From a virus, in IMG/VR virus record IMGVR_UViG_3300044641_005189, positions 1 through 28,060 of that record: a stretch of DNA of 28,060 bases; one strand, given 5' to 3'. This document shows, piece after piece, positions 22,620 to 28,060 of the stretch (its first letter is position 1; every line of letters begins with the position of its first letter). The translations under genes were made by a program, and so were the position numbers. A model generated the notes under the pieces. The model was not told where the DNA came from. It saw only the letters and a program-made list of their open reading frames with translations, and searched no databases.

Positions 22620-23253
22620 ACAAGGTTCAGAAGGAAAGACATTCGAGCCCGTAAGTGCGGGAGTCCATCAGGGGGTTTGCTACTCCGTGATTGACCTCGG
22701 CACGCAAACGCCGACCAACACGGCGTACATCGCCGCACGCAAGGTCCAGATTGGCTGGGAAATCCCCGGCGAGACGGTCGTGACCGACGACGGCCCGAAG
22801 CCCCGCGTCATTGGCAAGGAATACACGCTCAGTCTTGGCAAGAAGGCAAATCTGCGTGCGGCCTTGCAATCGTGGCGGGGCCGTCCCTTCACCGAGGAGG
22901 AGTTGAAGGGGTTCGAGCTGTCCAAGTTGATTGGGGCGAACTGCCTCATCAACGTGATCCACAAGAAGAGCGACGACGGGACGAAAACCTACGCCCGTAT
23001 CGAGGGCCTGATGCCATTGCCAAAGGGAATGCCGCTGGTTAAGCCCCTAGCCCCAACCCTGACGTTCGACCTGCCTAAAACTGGGGCGATTGTGCTCCCC
23101 GAGGCCATGCCGGAGTTCATCAAGGACAAGATCATGAAGTCCGAAGAATGGATTGCCCAAGTTAGCGGTGGAAAGGCCATCACCGAGACCAAGAAGCTCG
23201 AAGCCGGGGCCGATCCGGCCATTGTCGGCGACAGTGAAAACGTTCCATTCTAA
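22606..23253 (+). CDS. SSB-like / phage replication-associated protein, 215 aa
   Basis: Starts MPIAKQGSEGKTFEPVSAGV, followed by HQGVCYSVIDLGTQTPTN, RKVQIGWEIPGETVV and IGKEYTLSLGKKANLRAAL. Then QSWRGRPFTEEELKGFELSK, LIGANCLINVIHKKSDDG and YARIEGLMPLPKG. The strands fit an OB-fold as in a known phage group of single-stranded DNA-binding or replication proteins. The acidic C-terminus ends in ENVPF, like the DDxPF tail by which SSBs recruit partners. It probably coats ssDNA in replication or recombination. The start overlaps the end of the preceding gene by 14 bases. No strong ribosome site. Confidence 0.75.
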   Translation: MPIAKQGSEGKTFEPVSAGVHQGVCYSVIDLGTQTPTNTAYIAARKVQIGWEIPGETVVTDDGPKPRVIGKEYTLSLGKKANLRAALQSWRGRPFTEEELKGFELSKLIGANCLINVIHKKSDDGTKTYARIEGLMPLPKGMPLVKPLAPTLTFDLPKTGAIVLPEAMPEFIKDKIMKSEEWIAQVSGGKAITETKKLEAGADPAIVGDSENVPF

Positions 23254-23271
23254 CCTTAACCACACAATCAA

Positions 23272-23520
23272 ATGAGCGACAAGGACTGCACGGACAGGAT
23301 TCAAGACTATACGGATAGTCTTTACGACGAGCTGCTCGCCACACGCGAGCAGCTTTTGCAAGCGCGACTGGCCATCGTTGGCGTCAACGCATGGCTAGAA
23401 GCGGGGGATCGGGACGATTGGCGCTCGCCTTTTTATCCGAAGAACGCCCTGAAGGAATTGAGGGCGTATCTGGCATGGGCTGAATCAACCAAACCGAAGA
23501 TGGAGGAGGTCGCGCCATGA
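23272..23520 (+). CDS. NAWLEA-motif protein B, 82 aa
   Basis: Begins MSDKDCTDRIQDYTDSLYDE, then LLATREQLLQARLAIVGV and NAWLEAGDRDDWRSPFYP, ending AWAESTKPKMEEVAP. The motif is shared with the 97-residue protein upstream of the SSB-like gene; here a longer N-terminal coiled helix is kept and the basic tail is absent. Its final codons carry GAGGAGG, the ribosome site for the next gene. Unknown function. Confidence 0.6.
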   Translation: MSDKDCTDRIQDYTDSLYDELLATREQLLQARLAIVGVNAWLEAGDRDDWRSPFYPKNALKELRAYLAWAESTKPKMEEVAP

Positions 23521-23729
23521 ATCCTTCAAACATGGTTGAAGTTCGCAAGCTGGACAAGGGGGACGTAATCGAACATGACGGGAAGCGGCTTGTGTTGCAG
23601 GGATATGGCACGCGCCACGGCAGTAAGTTGTGGCAGCTATTGCTGACGCATGAGGAAGTAGGTGGTGCGTTTCTGATGCATCGCTTTCCCGCAGACAAGG
23701 TTTTACTGGTTAAGGAGGCTGCACCATGA
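23517..23729 (+). CDS. Small SH3/KOW-like protein, 70 aa
   Basis: Starts MNPSNMVEVRKLDKGDVI, then EHDGKRLVLQGYGTRHG, WQLLLTHEEVGGAFLM and HRFPADKVLLVKEAAP. A run of short strands around KGDVIEHDGKR-VL is similar to small KOW or SH3-like barrels. GGAGG precedes the ATG and the gene overlaps neighbours on both sides. Function unknown. Confidence 0.55.
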   Translation: MNPSNMVEVRKLDKGDVIEHDGKRLVLQGYGTRHGSKLWQLLLTHEEVGGAFLMHRFPADKVLLVKEAAP

Positions 23730-24037
23730 ACCGCGAAGCACAACGTATAGCGATTGCGGAGGCGGGAGGGTGGGAACGTACTGAAGACCGCGCGTGGAAT
23801 CTTTGGAAGAAAGGCTGCGACGTTCAGCACTTAGACTGCCTTCCCGACTACCTCAACGACCTGAACGCCATGCACGAGGCGGAGAAGACCTTTGACGACT
23901 GCGAAATTCGATGGGGCGCTTACAAGTCCCAGCTTTTCGTGCTGCTCGAACCACACCGGCACTATCTCCACGCCACCGCAGCCCAACGCGCCGAAGCCTT
24001 CCTCAAAACCCTCAACCTCTGGAAAGACACCCCATGA
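23726..24037 (+). CDS. Phage ABA-sandwich-like protein, 103 aa
   Basis: Reads MNREAQRIAIAEAGGWERTE, CDVQHLDCLPDYLNDLNAMH, EAEKTFDDCEIRWGAYKSQL and HATAAQRAEAFLKTLNLW. The order LPDYLNDLNAMHEAEKT followed by a central sheet and a C-terminal HATAAQRAEAFLKTL helix is the pattern of the phage ABA-sandwich domain family, found in early regions of many phages with no known function. GGAGG precedes the start. Confidence 0.7.
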   Translation: MNREAQRIAIAEAGGWERTEDRAWNLWKKGCDVQHLDCLPDYLNDLNAMHEAEKTFDDCEIRWGAYKSQLFVLLEPHRHYLHATAAQRAEAFLKTLNLWKDTP

Positions 24038-24237
24038 ATCACACGCCATTTGATCGCGACGACATCACCCGTGACAGCGAACGTAATTGGCAGGCACGGG
24101 CCGTTCGTGAGCGTCTGGAACGTACGGGAGATGTGGACTATGCTGCGCTGGCCAAGGGTGAGTTTGACGCTTGGGTGAAGGAAAAGGCGGCAGCGGATGC
24201 CCGGCGCAAGTTCAAGCCGAAGGAGGAGCAGCCATGA
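24034..24237 (+). CDS. Small charged helical protein, 67 aa
   Basis: The ATG at 24034 overlaps the upstream stop as ATGA. Product: MNHTPFDRDDITRDSERNWQ, ARAVRERLERTGDVDYAALA, KGEFDAWVKEKAAADARRKF, ending PKEEQP. Strongly charged and helical. Its final codons supply GGAGGAG for the next gene. Unknown function. Confidence 0.6.
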   Translation: MNHTPFDRDDITRDSERNWQARAVRERLERTGDVDYAALAKGEFDAWVKEKAAADARRKFKPKEEQP

Positions 24238-24629
24238 GCAGCGACACGCCACTGCCGGATTGGCAGTTTAAATGCGCTGGGAAGGTTCCAGCAGACTTCC
24301 TTAACCACGCCCGCACCCTCGAACGCCGCGTCAGCCAGCTAGAGGCCGAGCTTCAATCCGCCGAACAGGTTATTGAGAAATCAGCCGGACAGCCGGGCAG
24401 CTACCTATACACTCAGAGGCTTGAAAAGCGCGTCACCCAGCTAGAGGCCCAGCTTGCCGAGGCGCGCAAGGATTCGGAGCGGTTGGATTGGCTGGATGAG
24501 AAGAAAGCCGACCTTTGCGAACTGAACGGCTGGAGGGCTTACGATCTTACGCAAGAGGCGGGAAAGATTCAAAGCGTCCGTTCGCACCCGACTACCCGCG
24601 CAGCAATCGACGCAGCAATGAAACCATGA
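24234..24629 (+). CDS. Coiled-coil early protein, 131 aa
   Basis: Starts MSSDTPLPDWQFKCAGKVP (ATG at 24234 with GGAGGAG). Residues 25-80 form a long coiled coil (TLERRVSQLEAELQSAEQVI, RLEKRVTQLEAQLAEARKD) with two copies of a heptad unit (RVSQLEAEL, RVTQLEAQL). The C-terminal phrase SERLDWLDEKKADLCELNG, followed by a region ending AIDAAMKP, is common in phage early proteins. Unknown function; the coil suggests oligomer formation. Confidence 0.7.
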   Translation: MSSDTPLPDWQFKCAGKVPADFLNHARTLERRVSQLEAELQSAEQVIEKSAGQPGSYLYTQRLEKRVTQLEAQLAEARKDSERLDWLDEKKADLCELNGWRAYDLTQEAGKIQSVRSHPTTRAAIDAAMKP

Positions 24630-24643
24630 ACCCACAACGCAAA
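24618..24643 (+). repeat. 26-nt junction repeat, copy 1
   Basis: The 26 bases running from the ATG of the last Met codon of one gene through the stop and start of the next (ATGAAACCATGAACCC at the front, ending CGCAAA) are repeated exactly at 24896-24921, 278 bases later. The copies bracket a single gene and both span a stop/start junction. Confidence 0.85.
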
Positions 24644-24907
24644 GCCAAGAAGCCGGCGAGGATTAAGGGCCATATTGTGCCAGCATTTACCGCCGTGAAG
24701 AACGGTGACGGCCTTACGATACGCTGGAGGGAAGTGCCAAAATACCTTGAACTCCCAATCGACAACCCAGACGCTCTGGTTGAGCAGGTGGCCAACGACA
24801 TGGCAGCCTATGGCCGGAGTGGACAGTATCTGAAGACATGGGAGGATATTGCCCGCGCAGCCCTGCGCTCCATCGGCGTGCCGATTAAGGGAGGGATGAA
24901 ACCATGA
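24626..24907 (+). CDS. Early protein bracketed by direct repeats, 93 aa
   Basis: Starts MNPQRKAKKPARIKGHIVP, continues AFTAVKNGDGLTIRWREVPK, YLELPIDNPDALVEQVANDM, and ends IKGGMKP. It is a small alpha/beta protein with a basic N-terminus. The first six residues match those of the following gene because both starts lie in a 26-base direct repeat. It could be a cassette gained by recombination at the junction. Function unknown. Confidence 0.65.
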   Translation: MNPQRKAKKPARIKGHIVPAFTAVKNGDGLTIRWREVPKYLELPIDNPDALVEQVANDMAAYGRSGQYLKTWEDIARAALRSIGVPIKGGMKP

Positions 24908-24921
24908 ACCCACAACGCAAA
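24896..24921 (+). repeat. 26-nt junction repeat, copy 2
   Basis: Exact copy of 24618-24643. Here it spans the stop of the 93-residue gene and the start of the following ORF, and an intrinsic terminator follows 22 bases later. Homologous exchange between the copies would delete or duplicate exactly one gene in frame. Confidence 0.85.
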
Positions 24922-25308
24922 AGCCAAAATCTCAGAAACGAAGAAACCCCGGATTTCTCCGGGGTTTTCGTGAAGAAACCTTTTCAGATCGCCTCAACTG
25001 CATTTAGCAGAAAGTGGCGGGAAAATCGCATTTTCCTCAAAAAAATCAAGGCTTATTTTTCAGCGCGCCTAGAAATGCCTCAAAACTTGAAGTTTCGGTT
25101 GAAATTCAAACTGACCCACTACCAAATCGTGCTAATACACCAATATCTCTACTACGTGATGAATGCGCCGATCTGGAGCGACTACGAATACGACCGATAT
25201 TGCAAAGCTCATGGCCTTGAAGGAGGCGGAGGTTCGGATCGAGCTTCTGACTACTCGGCCGAGATCGCGAACTTGGCCAAGCGGGCGCAGAAGGAAGCGA
25301 GCACATGA
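24904..25308 (+). CDS. DNA ligase LigA-related (Nlig-Ia-like) protein, up to 134 aa
   Basis: The recognisable part is C-terminal: HYQIVLIHQYLYYVMNAPIW, SDYEYDRYCKAHGLEGG. This resembles domain Ia of NAD-dependent ligases (YY-x-NAP-x-SDxEYD), as kept in small phage LigA-related proteins. No adenylation, OB or BRCT domain follows, so it cannot be a full ligase. The N-terminal 20 residues come from the junction repeat plus a perfect intrinsic terminator at 24944-24968. The true start may therefore be the GTG at 24970 or the ATG at 25075, which would give shorter proteins of 112 or 77 residues. Composition at 24970-25090 is unusually A/T-rich. Confidence 0.55.
   Translation: MNPQRKSQNLRNEETPDFSGVFVKKPFQIASTAFSRKWRENRIFLKKIKAYFSARLEMPQNLKFRLKFKLTHYQIVLIHQYLYYVMNAPIWSDYEYDRYCKAHGLEGGGGSDRASDYSAEIANLAKRAQKEAST
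24944..24968 (+). terminator. Intrinsic terminator inside a 5' coding end
   Basis: A perfect ten-pair stem AAACCCCGGA / TCCGGGGTTT (24944-24953 and 24958-24967) with a four-base loop (TTTC) and a T-run at 24965-24968. It lies 40 bases after the ATG at 24904, inside that reading frame. The stem is also able to act on the other strand, where a shorter T-run follows. It probably ends much of the transcription coming from the upstream genes. Confidence 0.8.
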
Positions 25309-25523
25309 GCGACAGCGATATTGAGCGGGCATTTGCTGATGGCCGGCTGAAAGAAGCCGATAGGGTACCGACCATCCGCGCAACAAAGTGCTGTGAATGC
25401 GAGTACTTCAGGATCGCTCCTGGTGAAACGTATTGCATCAGAACCAACTGTTTCACGGCTCGCGACACCTACACCCAAAACGCAAAATGCGGCGGACTAT
25501 TCCGTCCGCGAAAGACCACATGA
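25305..25523 (+). CDS. Cys-rich zinc-ribbon-like protein, 72 aa
   Basis: Starts MSDSDIERAFADGRLKEADR; then ATKCCECEYFRIAPGETYCI, RTNCFTARDTYTQNAKCGG, ending RPRKTT. Six Cys residues in CCEC, YC, NC and KC arrangements suggest one or two zinc sites. AAGGA precedes the ATG, which overlaps the previous stop. Could bind nucleic acid or protein; family not named. Confidence 0.6.
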   Translation: MSDSDIERAFADGRLKEADRVPTIRATKCCECEYFRIAPGETYCIRTNCFTARDTYTQNAKCGGLFRPRKTT

Positions 25524-25804
25524 GCACGCAACCGAGCGAGCACGCGATGCGCGCGGCAGGTGAGCTGTTGGGATTGGCGCTAAAAACGCTGGTTGCCGGC
25601 AACGGCATGCCAGACGGCATCGGCCTAGAGGCGTCGCGGATTATCGACACGCACGCCGTCGAACCCGCCACGCGCGAGCTGCGGGAGGCGCTGGCTAGAA
25701 TCCAAGGGCTTACAATGAGCCAAGTAAGAGACGCAGCCGAGGGCTTTCAGTTGTGCCGTGAAATTGCGGCACGAGCCCTTTCCGAGAACGAGGAGAAGAA
25801 ATGA
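25520..25804 (+). CDS. Unknown early protein, 94 aa
   Basis: The ATG at 25520 (MSTQPSEHAMRAAGELLGLA) overlaps the upstream stop. Helical, rich in Ala/Glu/Leu (VEPATRELREALARIQGLTM, FQLCREIAARALSENEEKK), with IDTHAVEP in the middle. The shape resembles many small early phage proteins. The last codons hold GAGGAGAAG, the ribosome site of the next gene. Not recognised. Confidence 0.6.
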   Translation: MSTQPSEHAMRAAGELLGLALKTLVAGNGMPDGIGLEASRIIDTHAVEPATRELREALARIQGLTMSQVRDAAEGFQLCREIAARALSENEEKK

Positions 25805-25989
25805 AGAAACACCGGCCACGACGAAACCACGCTGAAGCCGAGAAGCTGGCGTGGCAGGTGTTTCACCTTCGCAGGTTCAACGTGAGCAGGAAGTACATTG
25901 CCGAGTTTCTGGGCATCTCGCAGGACATGGCGGGGCACTACCTGCGGGGTGATTGCAAGGCAGCTTTAAGGGCAGGGACTATCAAATGA
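25801..25989 (+). CDS. Small HTH protein, 62 aa
   Basis: Begins with a basic stretch MKKHRPRRNHAEAEKLAWQV. Residues 28-48 (VSRKYIAEFLGISQDMAGHY) form a helix-turn-helix with a recognition helix ending YLRG. The C-terminus is KAALRAGTIK. Likely a small DNA-binding regulator or nucleoid-binding protein. Its last bases belong to a 16-base repeat shared with the end of the next gene. Confidence 0.6.
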   Translation: MKKHRPRRNHAEAEKLAWQVFHLRRFNVSRKYIAEFLGISQDMAGHYLRGDCKAALRAGTIK

Positions 25990-25990
25990 A
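25975..25990 (+). repeat. 16-nt junction repeat, copy 1
   Basis: GGGACTATCAAATGAA encodes the last residues (GTIK, stop) of the HTH gene and overlaps the next ATG. An exact copy lies at 26214-26229, 239 bases later, with the same role at the next junction. The pair brackets one gene. Confidence 0.75.
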
Positions 25991-26228
25991 AGACAAGACC
26001 CATCTGAGTGTTTTGGACCTCCGGGGGAAGGTGTTGTGGCATGGGCCAATTCCCGGCGCCATCGCCCGAAAAAGACGCATCAGGGAACTTGAGGCGGCAC
26101 TTAAATGCTGTTCGGAGAAACTTGAACGGTTTGCCGATAAGGTGCCCAAAGACTCTCTGGAATACAAAAGCGGAATGGCCATCGTGAAATATGCCCAAGG
26201 GGTTCTCTCGAAGGGGACTATCAAATGA
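25986..26228 (+). CDS. Early protein bracketed by direct repeats, 80 aa
   Basis: Starts MKDKTHLSVLDLRGKVLWHG, then PIPGAIARKRRIRELEAALK, CCSEKLERFADKVPKDSLEY and a helical end VKYAQGVLSKGTIK. Basic-helical. Its start and end lie in two exact copies of a 16-base sequence, so both it and the HTH protein before it end in GTIK. Unknown function; a candidate mobile cassette. Confidence 0.6.
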   Translation: MKDKTHLSVLDLRGKVLWHGPIPGAIARKRRIRELEAALKCCSEKLERFADKVPKDSLEYKSGMAIVKYAQGVLSKGTIK

Positions 26229-26229
26229 A
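26214..26229 (+). repeat. 16-nt junction repeat, copy 2
   Basis: Exact copy of 25975-25990. It carries the AGGGGA-type ribosome site and the ATG of the HNH endonuclease gene. Confidence 0.75.
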
Positions 26230-26764
26230 CGAACATTTCATCGTTGGGACGGGATCGACGCGGCTTTACGAGCCCCGTGGCATAAAGGTGTATCCGATTA
26301 CGATTCCAGCCTCTTTGCTGCTCCCACCCGTGTCAGCACCCGTCCAGAAGGTCAAAACGCCTGTAAAGGGCAGGAAAGGGCCAAAGAAGGGCCGCGTAGA
26401 GCGCACCCGTAATGGCGGAACGTGGACGGAGCATCGTTATGTCGGGGTTTGGCGGTCTGCTGTCCGGCGCGTGTCCCGCTTTTGGGTGCCTAAACTGACG
26501 GCCTTGAAATGGGCTAGGTTCTCTTGGCCGGGTCCACGGGGGCGGAAGTGGGGCTACACTTGTGCCCACTGTCAGGGCAAGTTCATCAGGGATAGCGTCG
26601 AGGTTGATCACATCATCCCATGCGGGAGCCTGAAAAAGATTGAAGACCTTCCGGCCTTTATTGCCCGAGCCTTGCCCGAAGACCCCAAGGCTTTCCAAGT
26701 GCTCTGCAAACCGTGCCATAGGGTAAAGACCCTACGGGACAACGAAGTGAGGAAGCTGCAATGA
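26225..26764 (+). CDS. HNH endonuclease, 179 aa
   Basis: The N-terminal 60 residues are polar and basic (VKTPVKGRKGPKKGRVERT), followed by GTWTEHRYVGVWRSAVRRVS and RFWVPKLTALKWAR, a lead often seen before phage HNH domains. The HNH part has CAHC (113-116), EVDHI (126-130) with IPCG, and CKPCH (161-165) with RVKTLRDNE: two CxxC zinc sites and the catalytic DH and H. It probably nicks or cuts DNA. AAGGGG precedes the ATG in the junction repeat. The junction repeats next to it may be linked to HNH-driven gene exchange. Confidence 0.85.
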   Translation: MNEHFIVGTGSTRLYEPRGIKVYPITIPASLLLPPVSAPVQKVKTPVKGRKGPKKGRVERTRNGGTWTEHRYVGVWRSAVRRVSRFWVPKLTALKWARFSWPGPRGRKWGYTCAHCQGKFIRDSVEVDHIIPCGSLKKIEDLPAFIARALPEDPKAFQVLCKPCHRVKTLRDNEVRKLQ

Positions 26765-26958
26765 CCACCAAAGAACACCTAGCAGAGCTACGCCGCATGG
26801 CCTACAACGCCGAGCGGGACGGCTACGACAGGGAATGGCACAAGACCATAGCCAAGAGTCATTCGGACGTTTCTGCCCTGCATAGGGGCGCAGAACGGGC
26901 CATGCTGGACGAAAAAGAGGATTTTAACAACTTCGTACCCAACCTTTTCCCGAAATGA
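26761..26958 (+). CDS. Unknown small protein, 65 aa
   Basis: Starts MTTKEHLAELRRMAYNAERD, continues GYDREWHKTIAKSHSDVSAL and ends FNNFVPNLFPK. Helical, charged, no catalytic motif. GAGGAA before the ATG; overlaps the HNH stop and the next start as ATGA. Unknown function. Confidence 0.55.
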   Translation: MTTKEHLAELRRMAYNAERDGYDREWHKTIAKSHSDVSALHRGAERAMLDEKEDFNNFVPNLFPK

Positions 26959-27587
26959 TCGCTGCACTTTTTGTCCAAAAAGGGGGAAGCTACTACGGTC
27001 TGCCGAACGTGGACCCGTGGCCTGAATCACGGGACGCACGCCTTTACGCCGGCCCCTATCCCGTCGTAGCGCATCCACCCTGCCAGCGTTGGGGCAAGAT
27101 GTGGTTCGGCCAGCCGCTCACGGTGAAACTCACCGGAGTCAGGAAGCAGAAGGGGGACGACGGCGGTTGCTTTGCTGCTGCTCTGTACGCCGTGCGCAAG
27201 TGGGGTGGGGTACTAGAGCACCCTTGGGGCTCGCACGCATGGAAGCACTTTGGCCTTGCGAAGCCATTTCGGGCCGGGGGGTGGATTGTGGCCGATGACC
27301 AAGGGGGCTACACCTGCTGCGTGGAACAGGGCAAATACGGCCACTATGCCCGCAAGCCCACCCTGCTGTACGCCTGCAAAACCGAGCTTCCCGAACTTCT
27401 TTGGGGCCATAGTGAGGCCCGACTAGATCCTGCCGTAATAGCCCGCATGGGACTCACTAGGGCGAAACGGCTGGGCGAAGTGGGCGCAAGGGGTGGCGGC
27501 ACCGATAGCACGCCCAGAATCCACACGCCGGCAGAATTTCGTCATAGGCTTATTTCCTTGGCTACATCCGTTTACGAAAATAGATGA
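26955..27587 (+). CDS. HPPC-motif methyltransferase-like protein, 210 aa
   Basis: Starts MIAALFVQKGGSYYGLPNVD, then PWPESRDARLYAGPYPVV, HPPC (40-43) with QRWGK, AVRKWGGVLEHP (EHP at 88-90) with WGSHAW, and PFRAGGWIVADD, ARKPTLLYACKTELPELLWG. HPPC and EHP correspond to motifs IV and VI of DNA methyltransferases. The usual AdoMet-binding signature at the N-terminus is not evident. It belongs to a phage group labelled methyltransferase-like whose reaction is uncertain. With the 184-residue HPPC protein it brackets the early module. Confidence 0.7.
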   Translation: MIAALFVQKGGSYYGLPNVDPWPESRDARLYAGPYPVVAHPPCQRWGKMWFGQPLTVKLTGVRKQKGDDGGCFAAALYAVRKWGGVLEHPWGSHAWKHFGLAKPFRAGGWIVADDQGGYTCCVEQGKYGHYARKPTLLYACKTELPELLWGHSEARLDPAVIARMGLTRAKRLGEVGARGGGTDSTPRIHTPAEFRHRLISLATSVYENR

Positions 27588-27817
27588 AAAATAACGAACA
27601 AATCGGCTTGACGGTGGAGACCTATGGTATTCTTCTGTCCTTGTTCAAGGCGTCTGATAGCCGCCGTGACCCACAATTTGTTCGTGTTAGTCCTTGTAGG
27701 GCCCCCGGAAGCTATCATCCGCGGGGCCCTTTTCTTTTGGCCCACTCTCACGGCGAGGGGTTGGCGATAAGGGCCGGACAACCTGCAACGCTGGCTATTG
27801 CTGCCAGCCGGGCTTAG
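27584..27817 (+). CDS. Doubtful last early ORF running through a terminator, 77 aa
   Basis: The ATG overlaps the preceding stop as ATGA, and the first 20 residues (MKNNEQIGLTVETYGILLSL) look like a real N-terminus. The remainder (CRAPGSYHPRGPFLLAHSHG and an Ala-rich end) runs across an intrinsic terminator at 27699-27738 and reads like translated non-coding DNA. Either a short gene has been truncated, or only the 5' part was once coding. No ribosome site is seen. Confidence 0.35.
   Translation: MKNNEQIGLTVETYGILLSLFKASDSRRDPQFVRVSPCRAPGSYHPRGPFLLAHSHGEGLAIRAGQPATLAIAASRA
27699..27738 (+). terminator. Intrinsic terminator ending the early module
   Basis: GGGCCCC (27699-27705) pairs with GGGGCCC (27723-27729), with two further inner G-C pairs possible, followed by TTTTCTTTT (27730-27738). 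It lies about 112 bases after the stop of the 210-residue gene and ends the rightward operon. Confidence 0.85.
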
Positions 27818-28060
27818 TGATCTGGCGCTCCCTAGACACCCGACAGGAGCTTAATCTTGCGCAGGAGACATACATCCTGGGTGAATGCCGGATAGTGCAG
27901 CCTCAAGCTGCAACGTGGGCGAAGGCGAAAGCCGAGAGCAGAACCAGCACGGCTATCCGGGAACGTGGCAAACGCAGGCTTCCGAGTCCTTAAACGTATT
28001 TGCTCTTCAAAACCTCACTTCCTCCTTTCAAGGGGTGAAGTGTGGGCACGCGACTAACCC
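27818..28060 (+). ncRNA. Candidate structured RNA, class unresolved, runs to the edge
   Basis: No gene is seen in this stretch. Several nested helices are visible. CCGGATAG (27888-27895) pairs with CTATCCGG (27953-27960). Inside this helix are the hairpin TGCAGC-CTCAA-GCTGCA (27896-27912) and a GNRA hairpin GGC-GAAA-GCC (27924-27933). Upstream, CAGGA / TCCTG form a hairpin, and GCTCC / GGAGC with CACCC / GGGTG could make a pseudoknot. The piece GGCGAAAGCC ... CAGCACGG resembles part of domain I of bacterial group II introns, but the class is not proven. Strand is assumed from the early operon direction. Confidence 0.35.

Overview
The window looks like part of a tailed bacteriophage or prophage, most likely short-tailed (podovirus-like). 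It carries a complete packaging and head module: small and large terminase, a portal of about 700 residues, a scaffold-like protein, an SU10/DUF5309-type major capsid protein and a decoration-like protein. A connector and a long fibre region follow, and no tape-measure gene is seen. Lipoproteins with lipoboxes point to a Gram-negative host. The fibre genes carry signal peptides plus FN3, chitobiase-like and LamG-like modules. That style is common in Verrucomicrobia and related phyla, but the sequence does not fix the host.

Layout. Positions 1-17380 are read leftwards (minus strand) and form the late module. In order of transcription they hold terS, terL, two small genes, portal, a small gene, scaffold, capsid, decoration protein, a glycosyltransferase, connector-type genes, tiny genes, two large signal-peptide-bearing fibre/adhesin genes, a holin / lipoprotein / XhlA-like lysis cassette, three tiny coupled ORFs, a metallophosphoesterase, a winged-helix protein, and the start of a collagen-like (Gly-Pro-Thr) protein that runs off the left edge. 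Nearly all late genes are joined by ATGA or TAATG overlaps. Positions 17381-18046 are a divergent non-coding control region rich in dyads and hairpins. Positions 18047-27817 are read rightwards and form an early/accessory module of about 28 small, tightly coupled genes. These include two HPPC-motif methyltransferase-like proteins (one near each end), a DUF7227/GP88-like protein, an SSB-like protein, an HNH endonuclease, a LigA-related protein, a lone beta-helix depolymerase-like protein and many unknowns. Positions 27818-28060 hold no gene but fold into several helices and may be a structured RNA.

The strongest unexpected element is a complete type II hammerhead self-cleaving ribozyme at 19535-19589, immediately after the stop codon of the DUF7227-like gene. 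All core nucleotides and three paired stems are present. It should cut the early polycistronic mRNA after position 19560. Other notable points are exact direct repeats that span stop/start junctions and bracket single genes in the early module, a perfect intrinsic terminator just inside an ORF, a group of tiny ATGA-coupled ORFs (19, 44 and 31 codons) before the phosphoesterase, and a glycosyltransferase in the virion cluster that could act on the Gly-Pro-Thr collagen protein.

How it would work together. Early rightward transcripts supply DNA modification, ssDNA binding and host-takeover proteins, and are cut by the ribozyme. Late leftward transcripts package DNA, build the head, glycosylate and assemble fibres, and lyse the cell. 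Functions are inferred from protein motifs read by eye; no database search was run.
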